In this document: positions 19,140 to 27,867 of the stretch, one piece after another
Layout of the letters: each line of letters starts with the position of its first letter
Position numbering within the stretch: position 1 is the stretch's first letter
Source: Streptomyces griseoincarnatus
GTDB lineage: Bacteria; Actinomycetota; Actinomycetes; Streptomycetales; Streptomycetaceae
Direction of reading: 5' to 3'
Assembly: GCA_014649575.1 (NCBI GenBank)
Contig: BMTH01000019.1
Span: 44,532 to 108,531, forward strand
Length of the DNA: 64,000 nt
Translations under genes and position numbers: made by a program
Notes under the pieces: model-generated
Database searches by the model: none
What the model was told of the DNA's origin: nothing
Seen by the model: only the letters and a program-made list of their open reading frames with translations

Positions 19140-20729
19140 TCACTTGGCGGCGGACGGGGCGTCCTCGCCGAGCAGCTTGCCGTCGCTCGTCTCGAACTGC
19201 TTCTTGAACTCGGCGATCGCGTCGGCCACGGCCTGCAGGGTGTCGTCCGACATCTTGCCGCCCTCGCGGATGGAGGTCATGAGGCCCTGCTCCTTGCGGT
19301 GCAGGTACTCCAGGAGCTCCTTCTCGAAGCGACGGATGTCGGCGACCGGCACCTCGTCCATCTTGCCGGTGGTGCCGGCCCAGACGGAGACGACCTGGTC
19401 CTCGGTCGACATCGGCTGGTACTGGTCCTGCTTCAGCAGCTCGACCATGCGCTGACCGCGCTCCAGCTGCGCCTTGGAGGCCGCGTCCAGGTCGGAACCG
19501 AAGGCGGCGAACGCCTCCAGCTCACGGAACTGGGCGAGGTCCACGCGCAGACGGCCGGAGACCTGCTTCATCGCCTTGTGCTGGGCGGAACCACCGACTC
19601 GGGAGACGGAGATACCGACGTTCAGCGCGGGGCGCTGACCGGCGTTGAAGAGGTCCGACTCCAGGAAGCACTGGCCGTCGGTGATGGAGATGACGTTGGT
19701 CGGGATGAACGCCGAGACGTCGTTGGCCTTCGTCTCGACGATCGGCAGACCGGTCATCGAGCCGGCGCCCATGTCGTCGGAGAGCTTCGCGCAGCGCTCC
19801 AGCAGACGGGAGTGCAGGTAGAAGACGTCACCCGGGTAGGCCTCGCGGCCCGGCGGGCGGCGCAGCAGCAGCGACACGGCGCGGTAGGCGTCGGCCTGCT
19901 TCGACAGGTCGTCGAAGATGATCAGGACGTGCTTGCCCTCGTACATCCACTGCTGGCCGATGGCCGAGCCGGTGTACGGCGCCAGGTACTTGAAGCCGGC
20001 CGGGTCGGACGCCGGGGCGGCGACGATGGTCGTGTACTCCAGCGCGCCGTTCTCCTCCAGCGCGCGGCGGACCGACGCGATGGTGGAGCCCTTCTGGCCG
20101 ATGGCGACGTAGATGCAGCGGACCTGCTTCTTCGGGTCGCCGGTGCGCCAGTTGTCACGCTGGTTGATGATCGTGTCGACGGCCAGCGCGGTCTTGCCGG
20201 TCTGGCGGTCGCCGATGATCAGCTGACGCTGACCACGGCCGATCGGGGTCATGGCGTCGACGGCCTTGTAGCCCGTCTCCATCGGCTCGTGCACCGACTT
20301 GCGCTGCATGACCGTGGGGGCCTGCAGTTCGAGGGCGCGGCGGCCCTCGGTCTCGATCTCGCCGAGGCCGTCGATCGGGTTGCCGAGCGGGTCGACCACG
20401 CGGCCGAGGTAGCCCTCGCCGACGGCGACGGACAGCACCTCGCCGGTGCGGGTGACCGGCTGGCCCTCCTCGATGCCGCTGAACTCACCGAGGACGATGG
20501 CACCGATCTCGCGCTCCTCGAGGTTGAGGGCGAGGCCGAGGGTGCCGTCCTCGAACTTCAGCAGCTCGTTGGCCATGGCCGAGGGCAGGCCCTCGACCTT
20601 CGCGATGCCGTCACCGGCCAGGGTGACCGTACCGACCTCCTCGCGCGAGGCCGCGTCCGGCTTGTACGACTGGACGAAGTTCTCCAGCGCGTCCCGGATC
20701 TCCTCCGGCCGGATCGTGAGCTCCGCCAT
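19140..20729 (-). CDS. atpA: F1 ATP synthase alpha subunit
   Basis: Non-catalytic nucleotide-binding subunit, 529 aa. The Walker A loop is GDRQTGKTALAVDTI and the Walker B segment is VLIIFDDLSKQADAYR. The signature QHKAMKQVSGRLRVDLAQFRELEAFAAFGSDLD is intact. The C-terminus has the short acidic and Ala/Ser-rich extension of actinobacteria. The ATG at 20729 follows AAGGAGAGCAGGG; the frame extends upstream without family similarity. A 134-bp spacer with hairpins separates it from atpH. Confidence 0.98.
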   Translation of the reverse strand: MAELTIRPEEIRDALENFVQSYKPDAASREEVGTVTLAGDGIAKVEGLPSAMANELLKFEDGTLGLALNLEEREIGAIVLGEFSGIEEGQPVTRTGEVLSVAVGEGYLGRVVDPLGNPIDGLGEIETEGRRALELQAPTVMQRKSVHEPMETGYKAVDAMTPIGRGQRQLIIGDRQTGKTALAVDTIINQRDNWRTGDPKKQVRCIYVAIGQKGSTIASVRRALEENGALEYTTIVAAPASDPAGFKYLAPYTGSAIGQQWMYEGKHVLIIFDDLSKQADAYRAVSLLLRRPPGREAYPGDVFYLHSRLLERCAKLSDDMGAGSMTGLPIVETKANDVSAFIPTNVISITDGQCFLESDLFNAGQRPALNVGISVSRVGGSAQHKAMKQVSGRLRVDLAQFRELEAFAAFGSDLDAASKAQLERGQRMVELLKQDQYQPMSTEDQVVSVWAGTTGKMDEVPVADIRRFEKELLEYLHRKEQGLMTSIREGGKMSDDTLQAVADAIAEFKKQFETSDGKLLGEDAPSAAK

Positions 20730-20813
20730 CTGAGTTCCCTGCTCTCCTTGTTGGGCCCGAAGTTTCACTTGGGGGGGATGGGGACTCCCCCCTACAGGAG
20801 GTGAATCCTCTGC

Positions 20814-20832
20814 ACGGCCCAACCAGGGCCGT
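20814..20832 (-). other. hairpin in the atpH-atpA spacer
   Basis: ACGGCCC/GGGCCGT with a 5-nt loop (20814-20832), followed on the minus strand by G- and C-runs (20771-20792) that can pair with each other. This may be an RNA processing or pausing element between atpH and atpA. Confidence 0.4.
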
Positions 20833-20863
20833 AAGTACGTACTGCCTATGAAGTATGTGGTGC

Positions 20864-21679
20864 TCAGCCCGCCAGGCGGCGGCCCGCGTCCTCGAGCCGG
20901 TCCGCCAGGGAGCCGTTGATGACCTCGTCACCGACCTGCACCCGGATCCCGCCGACGACCGCGGGGTCGACGTCGAGGTTGAGGTGCATCCGACGGCCGT
21001 AGAGCTTCGCCAGGGCGTCGCCCAGGCGCTGCTTCTGTCCGTCGCTGAGCGGCACCGCGGAGGTGACCACGGCCACCATGCGGTCCCGGCGCCCGGCGGC
21101 GAGCTTGGACAGGGACTCGAGTCCCGACTCCAGGCTACGTCCACGCGGCGCGGTCACGAGGCGCGTCACCAGACGCACCGTGACCTCGTTCGCCCGGCCT
21201 CCGAGCAGGCTGCGGAGCAGCTCGCCCTTGGCGGAGGCGGTGGCGGACCGGTTGGTGAGTGCCGCGCGCAGCTGGGTGTCGGAGGCGACGATCCGGCCGA
21301 ACCGGAACAGCTCGTCCTCGACACCGTCGAGCGCGCCCGCCTTCTGGGCCGCGGTGAGGTCGGCGATGTTCGCCAGCTCCTCGAGCGCGTCCACCAGGTC
21401 GCGGGACTGCGACCAGCGGGAGCGCACCAGGCCGGCCACCAGGTCGGCGGCGGTGCCGCTGACCTGCGAGCCGAGCAGGCGCCGTGCCAGGTCGGCCTTG
21501 GCCTCACCGGCCTGCGCCGGGTCGGTGAGGACCCGACGCAGCGACACCTCGCGGTCGAGCAGCGCGGTGACGGCGGCCAGCTCGTCGGCGAGCGCGGCCG
21601 CGTCCACGGACGTGGAGTCCGTCAGCGCGTCGAGACGCTCACGTGCGGCTGCCAGGGCCTCGCGGCTCGCTCCGTTCAT
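20864..21679 (-). CDS. atpH: F1 ATP synthase delta subunit
   Basis: Peripheral stalk subunit joining b to the top of F1. 271 aa, longer than the roughly 180 aa of E. coli; this length is usual for Streptomyces. The N-terminal six-helix part and the C-terminal domain (VVTSAVPLSDGQKQRLGDALAKLYGR, then VDPAVVGGIRVQVGDEVINGSLADRLEDAGRRL) are complete. The ATG at 21679 overlaps the atpF stop by 4 nt (ATGA), giving tight coupling of the two stalk proteins. Confidence 0.96.
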   Translation of the reverse strand: MNGASREALAAARERLDALTDSTSVDAAALADELAAVTALLDREVSLRRVLTDPAQAGEAKADLARRLLGSQVSGTAADLVAGLVRSRWSQSRDLVDALEELANIADLTAAQKAGALDGVEDELFRFGRIVASDTQLRAALTNRSATASAKGELLRSLLGGRANEVTVRLVTRLVTAPRGRSLESGLESLSKLAAGRRDRMVAVVTSAVPLSDGQKQRLGDALAKLYGRRMHLNLDVDPAVVGGIRVQVGDEVINGSLADRLEDAGRRLAG

Positions 21680-22218
21680 CGTGCGGCCTCTGCCTTCTGG
21701 TCGAGCTCGTCGAGGAAGCGGTCGATCACGCGGCTCTGCCGGGCGTGGTCCTCGAGGGACTCGCCGACGAGCTTGCCGGCCAGTTCGGTGGCGAGCTTGC
21801 CGACGTCCTGGCGCAGCGCGGACGCGGCGGCCTTGCGGTCCGCCTCGATCTGGGCGTGACCGGCGGCGACGATCTCCTCGCGCTGCCGCTGGCCTTCCGC
21901 GCGCATCTCGGCGATGAGCGTGGCGCCCTGCTCCTGCGCCTCCTGGCGCAGACGCGCGGCCTCGTGCCGGGCCTCGGCGAGCTGGGCCTTGTACTGCTCC
22001 AGGACGCTCTGGGCCTCGGTCTGGGCGGCCTCGGCCTTCTCGATACCGCCCTCGATGGCCTCGCGGCGCTCTTCCAGAACCTTGTTGATGTTCGGGAGGA
22101 GCTTCTTGGCGAGGAAGCCGAAGACGATGACGAAGGCGAGCAGGCCGATGACAAGCTCAGGGATCGGCGGGACGAGGGGGTTCTCCCCCTCGCTCGCCGC
22201 GATGAGCAGCTGGCTCAT
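21676..22218 (-). CDS. atpF: FO ATP synthase b subunit
   Basis: Membrane-anchored stator stalk, 180 aa. One N-terminal membrane helix (IPELVIGLLAFVIVFGFLAKKLLP) is followed by a long charged coiled coil that is Ala/Glu/Gln/Arg-rich, then a C-terminal part that binds delta. The start follows AGGCACTC upstream, 41 bp from atpE. It shares its stop with the atpH start. Confidence 0.96.
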   Translation of the reverse strand: MSQLLIAASEGENPLVPPIPELVIGLLAFVIVFGFLAKKLLPNINKVLEERREAIEGGIEKAEAAQTEAQSVLEQYKAQLAEARHEAARLRQEAQEQGATLIAEMRAEGQRQREEIVAAGHAQIEADRKAAASALRQDVGKLATELAGKLVGESLEDHARQSRVIDRFLDELDQKAEAAR

Positions 22219-22259
22219 GTGAGTGCCTTTCGTCTAGTCGGCTGGACTGGTCTGGTGGC

Positions 22260-22490
22260 TCAGTAGCCGTAGACGAACGGCATGACCAGACCGATGAGGG
22301 CGAGCGCCTCACAGAAGGCGAAGCCGAGGATCTGGTTGGCACGGATCAGGCCGGCGGCCTCGGGCTGGCGGGCCAGCGCCTGGGTGCCGTTACCGAAGAT
22401 GATGCCGACGCCGACGCCCGGGCCGATCGCGGCGAGGCCGTAACCGATGGAGCCGAGGGAGCCTTCGACAGCAGCAAGGGTCGCAGACAT
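22260..22490 (-). CDS. atpE: FO ATP synthase c subunit
   Basis: Proton-carrying ring subunit, 76 aa. Two membrane helices form a hairpin. The polar loop is ALARQPEAAG (residues 38-47) and the proton carrier is Glu61 in FAFCEALALIGLVMPF. The rest matches the actinobacterial type. The ATG at 22490 follows AAGGAAGAA. It lies between atpB and atpF in the standard order. Confidence 0.97.
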   Translation of the reverse strand: MSATLAAVEGSLGSIGYGLAAIGPGVGVGIIFGNGTQALARQPEAAGLIRANQILGFAFCEALALIGLVMPFVYGY

Positions 22491-22564
22491 GCCAGTTCTT
22501 CCTTTTCTTTACGGACCGGTGGGGGTTGGCCACCGGACGATCTGTGGAGGTGGAGGGCAGTGGC

Positions 22565-23392
22565 TCAGTGGTGCTCGGCCATGGCGCCCTGGATGTACGT
22601 GCAGGTCAGCAGCACGAACACGTACGCCTGGAGGGCCTGGATGAACAGCTCGAAGGCCGTCATCACGATCACCATCACGAAGGAGACACCCGCGTAGGCG
22701 ATGCCGATGCCGTTCAGCATGTACCAGGTGGCGATGGTGAACAGCAGCAGCAGGGTGTGGCCCGCGAACATGTTCGCGAAGAGTCGCACGGCGTGGGTGA
22801 ACGGCCGGATCAGCAGGTTCGAGAAGAGTTCGATCAGCATGGCCAGCGGCAGCACCGGGCCGAGCGACTTGTCGTAGCCGGTGACGTTCTTCCAGAAGCC
22901 GACGAAGCCCTGTCGCTTGAAGGTCAGCACGACCCAGGTGATGTACACGACCAGGGCGAGGACCAGCGGGTACGAGATGATCGACGTCACCGGGAACTGG
23001 GCGACCGGGATGATCGACCAGAGGTTCATCATCCAGACGAAGAAGAAGAGGGAGACGACGAACGGAACGTACTTCTCGCCCTCCTTCTTGCCGATCGTCT
23101 CGTAGACGACGCCGCGGCGGATGAAGTCGTAACCCGCCTCCGCGACCATCTGGAGCTTGCCGGGGACGACCTGCGGACGGCGGAAGGCGGCCCAGAAGAA
23201 GCCGATGATGATCACCGAGCCGAGCAGCGCCAGCAGCATCGTCTTGTTGAAGTACAGGTTGCTGTCTCCGTCGCCCCACAGGGGCTGGAACAGGAACGAG
23301 TGCAGGCCCGGAGACACTTCCGCGAAGCCACACCCGTCGAAGAGGTGGCAGTTGGTGTCGAAGGCGAGCACCTGCGTCGGGTCAGCACTCAC
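22565..23392 (-). CDS. atpB: FO ATP synthase a subunit
   Basis: Proton channel subunit, 275 aa, with about six membrane helices. The essential Arg is in RPFTHAVRLFANMFAGHTLL, and the helix ending ELFIQALQAYVFVLLTCTYI is the usual C-terminal one. The GTG at 23392 is chosen (MSADPTQVLAFD) because AAGGAG is well placed upstream; an in-frame ATG at 23428 adds 12 unlike residues. It is 225 bp downstream of atpI. Confidence 0.96.
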   Translation of the reverse strand: MSADPTQVLAFDTNCHLFDGCGFAEVSPGLHSFLFQPLWGDGDSNLYFNKTMLLALLGSVIIIGFFWAAFRRPQVVPGKLQMVAEAGYDFIRRGVVYETIGKKEGEKYVPFVVSLFFFVWMMNLWSIIPVAQFPVTSIISYPLVLALVVYITWVVLTFKRQGFVGFWKNVTGYDKSLGPVLPLAMLIELFSNLLIRPFTHAVRLFANMFAGHTLLLLFTIATWYMLNGIGIAYAGVSFVMVIVMTAFELFIQALQAYVFVLLTCTYIQGAMAEHH

Positions 23393-23617
23393 CGCGGGCT
23401 CCTTCAGCGTGGCGCATAGGTACGGCAACCTCGTTGTGTCGGCGCGGCGCTGAGCCGCGGTTCGGCACGGGACTGGTGTTACGGATGTGGGGGCGGCTGG
23501 GGGGCATCTCGCCTCGCGATTGAGCAGGCGTCAGCTGGGATGCCCGCGCCCGCGATGCCGCAGTTGGCACCGGACGATAGCAGGGTTGTGCATGCCTCTT
23601 TATCCCGGCCCTACCCG

Positions 23618-24055
23618 TCACGACGAGTGCCCCGATTTTTCGGACTTCGTGTCCGTCGTCGACTCGGGTTCGACGTAGAGAATCTTGGACTTCATGTGGG
23701 CCCGCGTCTGCGCCGCGATCCATGTGAGGGTGCCGGCGAGAAGCGTGATCGCGAAGGCCTTGGGGTGGAACAGCGTGGTGTTCTTGAACACGGCCAGGAA
23801 GACGAACAGCAGCAGGATCTGCGTCGCGTAGAGCAGCAGCCCCATCGCCTGGAACAGGTGAGGGAGCGACTTGGCGGTGCGCTGCAGGACGTAGAGACCG
23901 AGGCCCATGAACAGGACCACCACGACGGTGGCGACGACCGCGCCGATCGCTCCCTTGCCGCCCACCGTCAGGCCACTGACGAGCACGGCTACGGCTCCGA
24001 CGGCAGCCGTGGGCACGGCGGCCTGGGCCAGGATCCGGGCGTCATTGGACGGCAT
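23618..24055 (-). CDS. atpI: ATP synthase-associated membrane protein AtpI
   Basis: 145 aa, four hydrophobic segments. It is the first gene of the atp operon in Streptomyces. AtpI proteins help assemble the c-ring or handle Mg2+. The ATG at 24055 has GCGGAG upstream and gives MPSNDARILAQAAVPTA; the longer frame upstream (to 24133) lacks hydrophobic or conserved sequence. The C-terminal tail is hydrophilic and Ser/Thr/Glu/Lys-rich. Confidence 0.88.
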   Translation of the reverse strand: MPSNDARILAQAAVPTAAVGAVAVLVSGLTVGGKGAIGAVVATVVVVLFMGLGLYVLQRTAKSLPHLFQAMGLLLYATQILLLFVFLAVFKNTTLFHPKAFAITLLAGTLTWIAAQTRAHMKSKILYVEPESTTDTKSEKSGHSS

Positions 24056-24366
24056 GGCGGCAACTCCGCAATTCACAGGGGGCGTGGTGTCGTCATGGAC
24101 GAGCGTAAACCCCCGGGCCGGGTGCGATTTCACCGCACCGGTGAGCCGTCAGAGGGCGGCTCGTCGGCTCTTTCCGGGGACTCGTGAACGGTATCACAAA
24201 CTATTTGATGCAGTCTTTACCTGAATGGTGTGCGCGGAGTCACACGTGAGGGCGAACGTGCACGTCCGAGCGTGCACCGGACCCCTATGTCTGATATTGG
24301 GGCGGTTGGTGAACCCAACTCCGTCCCATAGGTCCCCCACGACTTGGCAATGCTCTAGTCGAATTC
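24056..24366. other. intergenic promoter region of the atp operon
   Basis: 311 bp between atpI and the glycosyltransferase gene, both on the minus strand. It is less GC-rich than its surroundings (for example the ATTTGATGCAGTCTTTACC stretch near 24204), which suits the atp promoter. I could not place -35 and -10 boxes with confidence and see no gene or terminator-like hairpin. Confidence 0.5.
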
Positions 24367-25722
24367 TTACCTTGACCGTGACCGGTCGGCCAGGCGTGCG
24401 CGGGATCCCACGGCGCTCGCGCCGTTGACGCCGGAGACACCGGCGGCCACCGGCATACGGTCCCCCGCGGCGTTCTCCTGGAGCCCCTCCACGGCCTGGG
24501 CGTCCGCCTCAGCGGCGGTCCCCGCGGTCTCCGGGACGTCGGCCTCCGCCGCGCTCCCGCGCCGGTAGCGCGGCGGCACGAACGCCTCCGCCCAGCGCGG
24601 GGCGCGCGGGGTGAAGCGCGGCAGCAGAAGCAGCACCAGACCGATCGTCGAGAGGATCACCACACTCAGCACGATCCACATCGACGCCGAGTTCACCGAG
24701 TACGCCAGTGCGCCGAAGGCGATCAGCGCCGACCAGAAGTACATGATCAGCACCGCCCTGCTGTGCGAGTGCCCGATCTCCAGCAGCCGGTGGTGCAGAT
24801 GCCCCCGGTCCGCGGCGAACGGCGACTGGCCGCGCCAGGTGCGCCGCACGATCGCCAGGATCAGGTCGGCGGCCGGCACCGCGATGATGGTCAGCGGCAG
24901 CAGCAGCGGGATGTAGACCGGCACCGTCTGGTGCACGGCCTCCTTCTCCGAACCGGCGAACAGCTTCAGCGCGTCCGGGTCCACCTGCCCGGTGACGGAG
25001 ATCGCGCCGGCCGCCAGCACCAGCCCGATGAGCATCGAGCCGGAGTCGCCCATGAAGATCCGCGCCGGATGCATGTTGTGCGGCAGGAAGCCCAGGCACA
25101 TGCCCATCAGGATCGCCGCGAACAGCGTCGCCGGGGCGGCCGCCTCGATGCCGTACGAGTACCAGATGCGGTAGGCGTACAGGAAGAACGCCGCCGCCGC
25201 GATGCACACCATGCCGGCCGCGAGACCGTCCAGGCCGTCGACGAAGTTGACCGCGTTGATGGTGATGACCACCAGGGCGACGGTGAGGAGCGTGCCCTGC
25301 CACTGGGTGAGCGCGACCGAGCCGACACCGGGGATCGGCAGCCACAGGATCGTCAGACCCTGCATGACCATCACGCCGGCGGCGATCATCTGCCCGCCCA
25401 GCTTGATCAGCGCGTCGATCTCGAACTTGTCGTCCAGGACGCCGATCAGCCAGATCAGCGCGGCCCCGGAGAGCAGCGCCCGCGGTTCGTTGGACTTCTC
25501 GAACAGCGTGTTGAGGTTGGTCAGGTGGTCGGCGACCAGCAGACCCGCGCACAGACCGAAGAACATCGCGATCCCGCCGAGCCGCGGAGTGGGCTCCCGG
25601 TGCACGTCACGTGCCCGGATCTCCGGCATCGCCCCCGCCACGATCGCGAACTTACGCACCGGTCCCGTCAGGAGGTACGTCACCGCGGCCGTGATGCAGA
25701 GCGTCAGCAGGTATTCACGCAC
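24367..25722 (-). CDS. MraY/WecA-family undecaprenyl-phosphate sugar-phosphate transferase
   Basis: Polytopic membrane enzyme of about 451 aa with about 11 helices. It transfers a sugar-1-phosphate from a UDP-sugar to undecaprenyl or decaprenyl phosphate in wall-polymer synthesis. Family blocks are REPTPRLGGIAMF, IGVLDDKFEID (the DDxxD Mg2+ site), NAVNFVDGLDGLAAG, IFMGDSGSM and the WecA-type histidine motif DRGHLHHRLLEIG. The last 80 residues are a hydrophilic tail. GTG 25722 is preferred (MREYLLTLCIT); GTG 25734 is possible. It is 113 bp downstream of glyA on the same strand. WecA-like rather than MraY, because the mur cluster is absent. Confidence 0.9.
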   Translation of the reverse strand: MREYLLTLCITAAVTYLLTGPVRKFAIVAGAMPEIRARDVHREPTPRLGGIAMFFGLCAGLLVADHLTNLNTLFEKSNEPRALLSGAALIWLIGVLDDKFEIDALIKLGGQMIAAGVMVMQGLTILWLPIPGVGSVALTQWQGTLLTVALVVITINAVNFVDGLDGLAAGMVCIAAAAFFLYAYRIWYSYGIEAAAPATLFAAILMGMCLGFLPHNMHPARIFMGDSGSMLIGLVLAAGAISVTGQVDPDALKLFAGSEKEAVHQTVPVYIPLLLPLTIIAVPAADLILAIVRRTWRGQSPFAADRGHLHHRLLEIGHSHSRAVLIMYFWSALIAFGALAYSVNSASMWIVLSVVILSTIGLVLLLLPRFTPRAPRWAEAFVPPRYRRGSAAEADVPETAGTAAEADAQAVEGLQENAAGDRMPVAAGVSGVNGASAVGSRARLADRSRSR

Positions 25723-25847
25723 GGGCTTCCCCACAGATCTCGCTGGCCTTCACAGCCCCACACCCTAGCGAGGGGTGGATACGTGTGGGGACTGCCGGGT
25801 GGTGACGATGGTTGCACGGACGGGCCCGTGAAGCGGCCGGGGACGGC

Positions 25848-27086
25848 TCAGCGAGGGTACGGCGGGAAGGCCGACACCAGGTCGCGGACGTCCTCCCGGG
25901 CCCGTGCCGCGTCCGTGCCGCCGCGCAGCACGCTCGCCAACATCCCGGCGACCAGCGTCATCTCCCGGGTACCCATGCCCTGCGTGGTCACGGCCGCGGT
26001 GCCCAGCCGCAGCCCCCGGTCGTCGTCGTGCGGCAGCGCACAGCAGTCGAGGACCATGCCCGCCGCCGCCAGCAGGCCGCGCGCGGTGCGCCCGTCGACG
26101 CCGAGCGGGGCCGGGTCGGCGGTGATCAGGTGGGTGTCGGTGCCCCCGGTGGTGACGGTCAGCCCTTCCGCGGCGAGCGCGGCGGCAAGCGCCCGCGCGT
26201 TGGTGACCACCTGGTGGGCGTACGCGGCGAAGGCAGGCGTGGCCGCCTCCCCGAAGGCGACCGCCTTGGCGGCGATGGTGTGCATCTGCGCCCCGCCCTG
26301 CGTGAAGGGGAACACCGCCCGGTCCAGTCGCTCGGCCAGCTCCGTGCCGCACAGCAGCATCCCGCCGCGCGGCCCCCGCAGCACCTTGTGGGTGGTCGCG
26401 CAGACGATGTCCGCGTACGGCACCGGGCTGGGCGCTGCTCCCCCGGCGATCAGGCCCATGGGGTGCGCCGCGTCCGCGATCAGACAGGCGCCCACGTCGT
26501 CGGCGACCTCACGGAAGAAGGCGTAGTCGATGTGGCGCGGGTAGGAGATGGAGCCGCACACGATCGCCTTGGGGCGGTGGGCGCGGGCCAGGGTGCGGAC
26601 CTGCTCGTGGTCGATCAGGCCGCTCTCCGCGTCCACCCCGTAGCCGACGAAGTCGAACCAGCGGCCGGAGAAGTTGACCGGCGAGCCGTGGGTGAGGTGC
26701 CCGCCGTAGGGCAGGCCGAGGGCGAGGACGGTGTCGCCGGGGCGCAGCAGGGCGGCGTAGGCGGCGAGCACCGCCGAGGAGCCGGAGTGCGCCTGGACGT
26801 TGGCGTGTTCGGCGCCGAACAGCGCCTTTGCGCGGTCCACGGCGAGCCGTTCGGCCACGTCGACGATCTCGCAGCCACCGTGGTGCCGGTTGCCCGGGTA
26901 GCCCTCGGCGTACTTGTTGGCCAGCGGCGAGCCCAGGGCTGCCAGCACCGCGGGCGACACGAAGTTCTCGGCGGCGATCAGCTGGAGCGTGGTGGACTGC
27001 CGCTCGCGCTCCCCGAGCAGCACCTCGGCGAGCTCGGGGTCCTGCCGGCGCAGGACATCGGCCTCGCGCGCAGGGGTGACCGTCAT
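25848..27086 (-). CDS. glyA: serine hydroxymethyltransferase
   Basis: PLP enzyme converting serine and tetrahydrofolate to glycine and methylene-THF. 412 aa. Conserved blocks are the ENFVSPAVLAALGSPLANKYAEGYPGNR substrate region, AHSGSSAVLAAY, IADAAHPMGL with the PLP-binding Asp, and CATTHKVLRGPRGGM with the Schiff-base Lys. Some positions differ from the housekeeping type (HSGSSAV rather than HSGAQAN), so it may be one of two SHMT-like copies. The ATG at 27086 follows GGAGTCCACC. Neighbouring translation genes lie upstream on the same strand. Confidence 0.9.
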   Translation of the reverse strand: MTVTPAREADVLRRQDPELAEVLLGERERQSTTLQLIAAENFVSPAVLAALGSPLANKYAEGYPGNRHHGGCEIVDVAERLAVDRAKALFGAEHANVQAHSGSSAVLAAYAALLRPGDTVLALGLPYGGHLTHGSPVNFSGRWFDFVGYGVDAESGLIDHEQVRTLARAHRPKAIVCGSISYPRHIDYAFFREVADDVGACLIADAAHPMGLIAGGAAPSPVPYADIVCATTHKVLRGPRGGMLLCGTELAERLDRAVFPFTQGGAQMHTIAAKAVAFGEAATPAFAAYAHQVVTNARALAAALAAEGLTVTTGGTDTHLITADPAPLGVDGRTARGLLAAAGMVLDCCALPHDDDRGLRLGTAAVTTQGMGTREMTLVAGMLASVLRGGTDAARAREDVRDLVSAFPPYPR

Positions 27087-27186
27087 GGTGGACTCCCGGA
27101 CGTCGGCACTGACGTACGACCAATGTAGGCCCGCCCGTCCCGGTACGCCCGAGTTCTTGCATCCGTCCCGCGGCTCCGTCGGGCGC

Positions 27187-27867
27187 TCAGGTCCGCGCGG
27201 GCACTCCGGTCAGCGCCGTGACCACGGGGTCCAGCGCCTGGTGTATCTCGTCGCCGATGGATTGGAAGAAGGTCAGCGGGGCGCCGTACGGGTCGTGCAC
27301 CTCGTCGGCCTCGGCCGTGGGCGCCAGCAGCCAGCCGCGCAGCGCGGCGGCCGCGCGGACCAGGGCGCGGGCGCGCTTGACCAGGCCGTCCTCCAGGGGA
27401 GGCAGGGTCGCCGGGTCGATCGCGTCGACCAGGCGTGTGAACTCCTTCAGCGTGAAGGTGCGCAGCCCCGCCGAGTGGCCCATGGAGATGACCTGGGCGC
27501 GGTGGTCGCGGGTCGCGGTCAGCACGAGGTCGGCGCGGATGACGTGCTCGTCGAGCAGTTCCCGGCCGGTGAAGCCGGAGGCGTCCGCGCCGTACTCCGC
27601 CAGCACGGTCTCCGCGTGCGCCTCCATCGGGGCGCCCTCGTGGCCCCAGGTGCCGGCGCTCTCGACGATCAGCCCACCGCCCAGGACACCCAGGCGCTGG
27701 TGCACGAAATGCCGGGTCAGCCGCTCGGTGATGGGCGAGCGGCACACGTTCCCGGTGCTGACGTGGAGGATCCGGAAGGTGTCGCGCGGGAGCCCTACGA
27801 AGGTGGTCGTGATCTCCGCGGCTCGTTCCCCGTTGCCTATGCCACGCCCCGCCTCAGGGGCCGTCAA
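27187..27867 (-). CDS. low-molecular-weight protein-tyrosine-phosphatase homologue lacking the nucleophile Cys
   Basis: 226 aa, LMW-PTP fold. The P-loop reads HVSTGNVCRSP where the family has H/FVCxGNICRSP, so Ser37 replaces the catalytic Cys while the second Cys42 and Arg43 remain. The general-acid loop HDPYGAP is present. The start is TTG 27867, which overlaps the Sua5 stop (TTGA) with GAGG seven bases upstream. It is coupled to the tRNA-modifying Sua5 gene, an order kept in Streptomyces. It is either a pseudophosphatase or an enzyme with a different mechanism. The Ser codon (AGC) at 27757-27759 was checked in the sequence. Confidence 0.88.
   Translation of the reverse strand: MTAPEAGRGIGNGERAAEITTTFVGLPRDTFRILHVSTGNVCRSPITERLTRHFVHQRLGVLGGGLIVESAGTWGHEGAPMEAHAETVLAEYGADASGFTGRELLDEHVIRADLVLTATRDHRAQVISMGHSAGLRTFTLKEFTRLVDAIDPATLPPLEDGLVKRARALVRAAAALRGWLLAPTAEADEVHDPYGAPLTFFQSIGDEIHQALDPVVTALTGVPART

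Noticed and set aside
18372..20804. Open frame of 810 codons on the plus strand opposite atpG and atpA
   Set aside because: Shadow frame produced by the high GC at third positions of the atp genes; Arg/Val/Leu/Gly-rich, no family blocks.
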